DNA of 28,067 nt, taken from IMG/VR virus record IMGVR_UViG_3300025570_000087, positions 1-28,067 of that record; one strand, written 5' to 3'. This stretch comes from a virus. Below are positions 25,020-28,067 of this stretch, in pieces. The number at the start of each line of letters is the position of its first letter. Within the stretch, counting starts at the first letter, position 1. Made by a program: the position numbers and the translations under genes. Below the pieces are notes generated by a model. It saw only the letters and a program-made list of their open reading frames with translations. It did no database searches and was not told the origin of the DNA.

Positions 25020-25033
25020 AGCACTTTCGCTTA
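25018..25033 (+). promoter_or_regulatory. Leader hairpin before the 47-aa gene
   Basis: TAAGC-ACTTTC-GCTTA, 5-bp perfect stem, directly after the box and 5 bases before the AGGAG site at 25039. Confidence 0.45.
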
Positions 25034-25050
25034 ATACTAGGAGTTCTACC

Positions 25051-25194
25051 ATGTTTTCATATCGTCAGTACAAAAAACAGCAAGCTAAGAACGAAGCAGT
25101 CTTCCGCATGGAAATATGCTTCATCTGTTTCATGGCGGGCTTGTTCGCCATGGATGCCTACTTGGGCAACTTCTACCTACTTGGAGGTGTGTAA
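25051..25194 (+). CDS. Small membrane protein, 47 aa
   Basis: The product starts MFSYRQYKKQQAKNEAVF and continues into a hydrophobic segment (about 21-45) with ICFICFMAGLFAMDAYLG, so it is a basic N-terminus plus one membrane pass. AGGAG lies 8 bases before the ATG. The stop overlaps the next ATG (TAATG), and GGAGG for that gene lies within this one, so the two are co-translated and may form a membrane pair. No family is recognised. Confidence 0.65.
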   Translation: MFSYRQYKKQQAKNEAVFRMEICFICFMAGLFAMDAYLGNFYLLGGV

Positions 25195-25466
25195 TGGATA
25201 TGTTTCTCCCTGGTATCATCAGCGGCATGGGCATACTCGTTGTGCTTATGCAGTTTGACTTTCGTAAGGTCCTTGGGTACTCGCTACTCATAGATATAGC
25301 AAGCACTGGTGGCTTGGCTTGGATCTTCTTGGGAACGTTCTCAGGAATGATGAGCGGCATCTTCGGTGGGCTCACCGTGTCGCTTGTCCTTGCCTTTAGC
25401 AAAAAGCTTCTTGGTTACAAAAAGCTCACTCGTGGTGGTTGGGTCTCACATCCGGCCACTTGGTAA
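25194..25466 (+). CDS. Membrane protein with two to three hydrophobic segments, 90 aa
   Basis: The start ATG at 25194 overlaps the previous stop by one base, with GGAGG 8 bases upstream, which settles the start against an in-frame ATG further left. Hydrophobic segments are at about 4-20 (FLPGIISGMGILVVLMQF) and about 29-73 (one or two passes, rich in Gly, Leu and Ile). A basic C-terminus follows (KKLLGYKKLTRGG). The two-gene arrangement with the 47-aa membrane protein is suggestive of a functional pair. Holin, superinfection-exclusion and plain accessory roles are all possible; none is shown. Confidence 0.68.
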   Translation: MDMFLPGIISGMGILVVLMQFDFRKVLGYSLLIDIASTGGLAWIFLGTFSGMMSGIFGGLTVSLVLAFSKKLLGYKKLTRGGWVSHPATW

Positions 25467-25472
25467 TCAGCG

Positions 25473-25503
25473 TTTAGCCTCAGCACTCAGTGTTGGGGCT
25501 AAA
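25473..25503 (+). terminator. Terminator-like hairpin after the membrane pair
   Basis: AGCCTCAGCAC/GTGTTGGGGCT with TCA loop extends with TTT/AAA to 14 bp and two G-U pairs. It is a clear relative of the other two terminators, but A residues follow instead of T, so termination may be weak on this strand. Confidence 0.5.
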
Positions 25504-25504
25504 A

Positions 25505-25549
25505 ACGTGTCAGCAGAGCATGACACTACATTGGTTTACCTATGTGTAC
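25505..25549 (+). repeat. 45-base module, copy B
   Basis: The stem GTGTCA/TGACAC (25507-25526) has the same GCAGAGCA loop as copy A, then the identical 18-base box at 25531-25548. The two differences from copy A form a C-G to T-A change in one base pair, so the stem is preserved. Confidence 0.85.
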
Positions 25550-25561
25550 CAACTTCGGTAC
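25546..25561 (+). promoter_or_regulatory. Leader hairpin before the 68-aa gene
   Basis: GTACC-AACTTC-GGTAC, 5-bp perfect stem overlapping the end of the box, 10 bases before AAAGGA. Confidence 0.45.
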
Positions 25562-25582
25562 TTACTATCTAAAGGATGGATT

Positions 25583-25789
25583 ATGAGCTCTCTCATACAA
25601 AGAACACACGAAGCTGTAAACAGCTACTACCGCACTCGCATGGTGGGTCTTTCAATCACACACCGTGCGCCTATTGAACAACTCCGTGTTCAAGCTTGCT
25701 TGAATCTAGGCGTTGACCCGTACTTCCAACCTGTCTTTGACGACCTAGCACTAGGCGTCCCAGCAACTATCTCAGGAGCACACTCATGA
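25583..25789 (+). CDS. Small protein of unknown function, 68 aa
   Basis: The ATG at 25583 has AAAGGA about 7 bases upstream and follows the second module. The longer reading from 25490 would start inside the terminator-like hairpin and is rejected. The product (MSSLIQRTHEAVNSYYRTRM...) is mixed helical, with no membrane segment or motif. Its stop overlaps the next ATG (ATGA), so it forms a pair with the acidic 59-aa protein. Confidence 0.62.
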   Translation: MSSLIQRTHEAVNSYYRTRMVGLSITHRAPIEQLRVQACLNLGVDPYFQPVFDDLALGVPATISGAHS

Positions 25790-25965
25790 GTAATCAACTA
25801 TTCATCGCTCGTTCTGACGACGGTTTACAAGACACGTTCATCGATGGCGAAGAAATCGCCTCTGATGACCTTATGGACAACCCAGAGTTCATGTACTTCT
25901 ACTCAGAAGTAGAAGACAACGATGAGCTGTCTCTTGAAGACGTCATCAAACTGTATCTCCTATAA
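25786..25965 (+). CDS. Very acidic 59-aa protein
   Basis: The frame starts at an ATG overlapping the previous stop, with AGGAG 8 bases upstream. The product has about 17 Asp/Glu against only two basic residues, spread along its length (for example SEVEDNDELSLEDVIKL). Strongly acidic small early phage proteins include DNA mimics that block host restriction or other DNA-binding proteins; that is a hypothesis only. No family is recognised. Confidence 0.62.
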   Translation: MSNQLFIARSDDGLQDTFIDGEEIASDDLMDNPEFMYFYSEVEDNDELSLEDVIKLYLL

Positions 25966-25975
25966 CAAAAACACT

Positions 25976-26000
25976 AGTGCCTAGCATTTCGCTAAGCACT
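25976..26000 (+). promoter_or_regulatory. Leader hairpin before the 277-aa gene
   Basis: The arms AGTGC..TAGC and GCTA..GCACT form a 9-bp stem with one C-A mismatch and an ATTTC loop, 8 bases before AAAAGG. It lacks the 18-base box but resembles the other three leader hairpins in its loop. Confidence 0.45.
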
Positions 26001-26022
26001 CATATCTAAAAGGTAACTAAAA

Positions 26023-26856
26023 ATGGCTAATTCAACTAAAACAAACAGCGTAGCTCAAGTTCAAAACTCAACGGGTAACATCCTTGATATTGAACGTATC
26101 ATCGACAGCGTAGAAGGTGGTCACAATGACTTCCTTTGGGATCGCATCGCGAGCAATGGCATGCATGCATTCTCATATGCTTTCATGACAATTGAGGACA
26201 TTAGCAAAGCGGCTGTACTCTCAGATGCACAGTCTACGTTCATCACTGCGCTAGAAGCTCAGCAGGCGGACGCTGTGGACTTAATAGCTTGGGCTTACCC
26301 CAACACCACAGGGTTACGTAATGCACGCACTACGCCTGAATCACAAGCCGCCTACGAAGTAGGTGCTGTGAACAAGAAACTAGTCACTCAAGCAGATCAA
26401 GATCTGCAGTTAATCACTCAAATGATTGACGGCGACTTAAAGAACAAGTTCATTAAGGCGGACGAGGCAGAGCTTCGTAAAATATCAGCTCAGGCTGACT
26501 ATGAAGAACAAATCGCTGGCATCAGCGAAGCGCTTACTAAGTCATCTGGCTTACAAGCTCGCCTTGCTAAGGCACTCACAGTAGCAACACAGGCTAAACA
26601 GTCAGCATTCGAGGTAACGAATGATACGCAAGCCTTCTTCATCATTGATAGCATGTACAACATCATCCGTGATGGTGCTGACTTTAACAAAGTCAAAGAG
26701 CTTCTTAAGAAGCAATCATCATCGTTCGTACGCGAACGCATCATGGTTAACCGTGTTATCTACCAAGGTGCTGTAGACTCAGTCAAAGCTATCTGGTCTA
26801 AACACAAATCAAACTACGAAGGCGCAGGTTACGCGCCTAGTAACAACATGCACTAG
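26023..26856 (+). CDS. Unknown 277-aa helical protein
   Basis: This is the largest rightward gene in the window. AAAAGG lies 10 bases before the ATG. The product is soluble and mostly helical: a polar N-terminus, a middle with DLIAWAYPNTTGLRNARTTPES, then long charged helices (AELRKISAQADYEEQIAGISEALTKSS broken by a short loop) and a C-terminal VRERIMVNRVIYQGAVDSV helix. No enzymatic motif, signal peptide or membrane segment is seen. A strong terminator follows at once, so it ends its transcription unit. An abundant early host-interaction protein is possible, but the role is unknown. Confidence 0.7.
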   Translation: MANSTKTNSVAQVQNSTGNILDIERIIDSVEGGHNDFLWDRIASNGMHAFSYAFMTIEDISKAAVLSDAQSTFITALEAQQADAVDLIAWAYPNTTGLRNARTTPESQAAYEVGAVNKKLVTQADQDLQLITQMIDGDLKNKFIKADEAELRKISAQADYEEQIAGISEALTKSSGLQARLAKALTVATQAKQSAFEVTNDTQAFFIIDSMYNIIRDGADFNKVKELLKKQSSSFVRERIMVNRVIYQGAVDSVKAIWSKHKSNYEGAGYAPSNNMH

Positions 26857-26863
26857 ATCCTAC

Positions 26864-26893
26864 AGCCCTAGCACTTCGGTGTTAGGGCTTTTT
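26864..26893 (+). terminator. Strong rho-independent terminator
   Basis: An 11-bp stem AGCCCTAGCAC/GTGTTAGGGCT with a TTCG loop and one G-U pair is followed by TTTTTC. It is 8 bases after the stop of the 277-aa gene. Confidence 0.9.
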
Positions 26894-26926
26894 CTATGTC
26901 GGTCTTACGTTGGTGGCTCCGACGAG

Positions 26927-26951
26927 TTAGAGAGCGTTACACGCCCTCTAA
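26927..26951 (+). other. Hairpin with one internal mismatch
   Basis: TTAGAG and GCG pair with CGC and CTCTAA across one A-C mismatch, with loop TTACA. No T-run follows. Confidence 0.4.
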
Positions 26952-26962
26952 GACTAATAGAC

Positions 26963-26992
26963 AAACTAACAGCGCTTAGGCGCTGTTAGTTT
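26963..26992. other. Perfect 13-bp hairpin
   Basis: AAACTAACAGCGC and GCGCTGTTAGTTT flank a TTAG loop with no mismatch. T's in the 3' arm and then AAAAAA follow, so it is not a standard plus-strand terminator. It could be a bidirectional terminator, a protein site or an origin element. Confidence 0.6.
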
Positions 26993-27041
26993 AAAAAACA
27001 CTGACTTACATGGGGTTTACTCGATGCCCATAGCTTAAGCG

Positions 27042-27069
27042 TTGGTACATATAGCTTTAGTGCTATAAT
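27042..27069 (+). promoter_or_regulatory. Sigma70-like promoter with extended -10
   Basis: TTGGTA, a 16-base spacer, then TATAAT preceded by TGC (TGCTATAAT). GGGCA begins immediately after the -10. It could drive the right-hand operon. Confidence 0.6.
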
Positions 27070-27350
27070 GGGCAGTAAATCTCGTACTTCGACGTTTACT
27101 CCTCCCATAGGGAACTATCACTCTTTTATTTTCTCTCTCTCTTCTTATATAGAAACTCTCTTAAATGTAGTGCCCTTAGTGCCCAGTAGTGTTTATATAA
27201 TAATAATATAGAGAGGTAACAAGCACTTAACTAAGAAATAAGGCGGGCAATGAAGCGGGCATTGGTCTGGGCATGCATTTTAGTGGACAGTGATATTTGC
27301 CCCTATTTAGCACCCGACAGGTTTACCCTGTTTCCACAACCCCCTTTATA

Positions 27351-27370
27351 ACCCTACTCTAAGTAAGGGT
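27351..27370 (+). other. Small hairpin in the leader of the right-hand operon
   Basis: ACCCTACT pairs with AGT and AGGGT, with one bulged A and a CTA loop. No T-run follows. Confidence 0.35.
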
Positions 27371-27397
27371 GCTAAGCTTAAATCACTGCCCTGGACA

Positions 27398-27411
27398 CAA
27401 CTGGCCAGTTG
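27398..27411. promoter_or_regulatory. Perfect 14-bp palindrome, possible operator
   Basis: CAACTGGCCAGTTG, 26 bases upstream of the 83-aa gene. Its twofold symmetry fits a dimeric regulator site. It is separate from the TGCCC boxes, although one of them ends 6 bases upstream. Confidence 0.45.
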
Positions 27412-27437
27412 CCAATGACCACTCTTTGGAGCATAAA

Positions 27438-27689
27438 ATGATCACTCAAGAGAAGCTAAAAGAACTCATCTATTACAAACCTAGTCATGGGACTGTCACC
27501 TTTCTCACTAAAAGAGCACCGATGAAGCCTAACGCCTACGCTATAAACATAGTGGGGGTGTCTTACCCTATAAAGAAGCTGATACACCTATATATGACAG
27601 GCGAGATGCCTAAGCACCCTGTCACCCCTCTAAATGGTATCGAATCAGACAACCGCTGGGTAAACTTAGCACAGCTACCGCTTCGTTAA
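27438..27689 (+). CDS. Degenerate HNH-endonuclease-like protein, 83 aa
   Basis: I chose the ATG at 27438 because GGAG lies 7 bases upstream; the longer in-frame start at 27369 would run through the palindrome. The product follows the line of phage HNH proteins: ELIYYKPSHGTVTFL, a strand with INIVGVSYPIKKLIHLYMTGEMP, then NGIESDNRWVNLAQL. In active relatives the segment before NG reads like I-D-H-x-N-G. Here it is VTPLNG, so the catalytic Asp-His is absent, and the usual H-R before the LIWLY-type helix is K-K. Nuclease activity is unlikely; a DNA-binding role is possible. Confidence 0.6.
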   Translation: MITQEKLKELIYYKPSHGTVTFLTKRAPMKPNAYAINIVGVSYPIKKLIHLYMTGEMPKHPVTPLNGIESDNRWVNLAQLPLR

Positions 27690-27733
27690 GAAACGTGATA
27701 CTGTACTCCTCACTTTATAACCAAGGACGGGAA

Positions 27734-27895
27734 ATGAAAGCAACAATCAAACGACTTCCCCGAATCCATCCCAGCGAGCATCTTGATGCGGTGAAGGTAA
27801 GCGTCATGTACTTCCGTTGTAGGATGGCGTTCAATAAAACGTGCGTCTCAAACAGCCGCTACCGCGAGTTTAGGGAGCTAATCAAAGATGCTTAA
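27734..27895 (+). CDS. Small basic protein, 53 aa
   Basis: The ATG at 27734 has AAGGA 6 bases upstream, a better start than the in-frame ATG at 27695. The product is basic (MKATIKRLPRIHPSEHLDAV, then YREFRELIKDA), with a pair of cysteines and no known motif. It overlaps the next gene by 8 bases. A small nucleic-acid-binding or regulatory protein is possible. Confidence 0.55.
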   Translation: MKATIKRLPRIHPSEHLDAVKVSVMYFRCRMAFNKTCVSNSRYREFRELIKDA

Positions 27896-28040
27896 AGCAA
27901 AACTTAAACGCCAACCAGCCTACAACGACGACGGCATCCCGCTCCGTAAGTTCAGATTCTGGAAAGAGCAATACTACTTTGACAAAAGGATGATAAGCGT
28001 TGGAGACAGCGTCACAGAATACTGGAGGATCCTGCAATGA
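27888..28040 (+). CDS. Small protein of unknown function, 50 aa
   Basis: The frame starts MLKAKLKRQPAYNDDGIPLR and ends EYWRILQ. GGGAG lies 10 bases upstream, and the start is nested in the end of the previous gene. The stop overlaps the next ATG (ATGA). Aromatic and basic residues dominate the middle (KFRFWKEQYYFDKR). No family is recognised. The tight packing supports it as a real gene in an operon. Confidence 0.5.
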   Translation: MLKAKLKRQPAYNDDGIPLRKFRFWKEQYYFDKRMISVGDSVTEYWRILQ

Positions 28041-28067
28041 AGCAACACCGTTCGCCCTCACGCCGTA
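28037..28067 (+). CDS. Start of a further rightward gene, truncated by the window
   Basis: An ATG overlaps the previous stop, with GGAGG 8 bases upstream, and the frame MKQHRSPSRR is open to the window end. Only ten codons are visible. Confidence 0.5.
   Translation, partial: MKQHRSPSRR

Larger units (their letters stand above)
27025..27391. repeat. TGCCC/GGGCA box array (possible iterons or operators)
   Basis: TGCCC lies at 27025, 27171, 27180, 27298 and 27387. GGGCA lies at 27070, 27245, 27257 and 27269. The last three are exactly 12 bp apart, and the first two read GCGGGCAWT. The box at 27070 overlaps the expected transcription start of the promoter. An initiator-protein iteron array or a repressor array would both fit. 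Confidence 0.55.
26857..27437. other. 580-base gene-free region, candidate origin/operator
   Basis: No supported gene lies between these points. The region holds a terminator, two hairpins, an extended -10 promoter, at least nine TGCCC/GGGCA boxes, a pyrimidine tract near 27121-27155, an AT-rich stretch near 27190-27215 and a palindrome just before the next gene. Confidence 0.6.

Noticed and set aside
26896-26979. 27-codon Arg-rich frame after the terminator
   Set aside because: Its ATG is in the terminator tail with no ribosome-binding site, and it runs into the 13-bp hairpin.
27068-27211. 47-codon frame starting at the promoter
   Set aside because: The ATG overlaps the -10 element and there is no Shine-Dalgarno site.
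27250-27351. 33-codon frame (MKRALVWACILVDSD...) across the GGGCA boxes
   Set aside because: AAGG lies 6 bases upstream, so it is possible, but it coincides with the 12-bp spaced boxes and lacks other support.
1-28067. CRISPR array, insertion sequence or integrase attachment site
   Set aside because: No regularly spaced long repeats, no transposase or integrase frame, and no terminal inverted repeats were found.

Overview
This window is part of a tailed double-stranded DNA bacteriophage genome, or a closely related prophage. It has a leftward virion operon and a rightward block of small genes on either side of a non-coding control region. The packaging and head genes are a large terminase, a P22-type portal and a major capsid protein of the DUF4043/N4-gp56 type. 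No tape-measure or tail-tube gene is seen, which fits a short-tailed (podovirus-like) particle, although the window is only part of the genome. GC content is moderate. Shine-Dalgarno sites, extended -10 promoters of the form TGCTATAAT and UUCG-loop terminators are typical of a bacterial, probably gammaproteobacterial host. The host cannot be named from this sequence.

Minus strand, read from right to left (24144 to 1). An HNH nuclease with a zinc ribbon is followed by the small and large terminase. Three likely adhesion proteins come next: a 512-aa protein with an internal duplication and two Asp-box beta-propellers. Then come the portal, an acidic scaffold candidate and the major capsid protein. 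After the capsid gene lie a possible decoration protein, a 127-aa unknown, a head-tail adaptor and a P22 gp10-like tail accessory protein. Three small beta-rich virion proteins follow, two of them paralogous, then a 105-aa unknown, two large tail or fibre candidates, and three large proteins that look like internal or ejected virion proteins; the last runs off the left edge. Many of these genes overlap by 1 or 4 bases (TAATG or ATGA), so their translation is probably coupled. The capsid genes are instead separated by gaps filled with perfect hairpins.

Control region (about 24145-24714). It holds the leftward promoter, about 200 bases packed with nested hairpins, and the first copy of a 45-base module made of a hairpin followed by TTGGTTTACCTATGTGTA. 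A second copy of the module (25505-25549) differs only by a compensatory base-pair change in the hairpin stem. A third copy of the 18-base box (25002-25019) follows a terminator.

Plus strand (24715 to 28067). Three small membrane proteins, a 68-aa unknown, a very acidic 59-aa protein and a 277-aa helical protein are each introduced by, or grouped behind, a small leader hairpin. A strong terminator follows at 26864-26893. A 580-base gene-free segment then carries a 13-bp hairpin, a promoter and at least nine TGCCC/GGGCA boxes, three of them spaced exactly 12 bp apart; this is a candidate origin or operator array. The right end begins a second rightward operon with a degenerate HNH-like protein and three further small genes.

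No tRNA, CRISPR array, insertion sequence, integrase, lysis gene or replication gene was recognised. The most novel material is the system of structured non-coding modules rather than any single protein.
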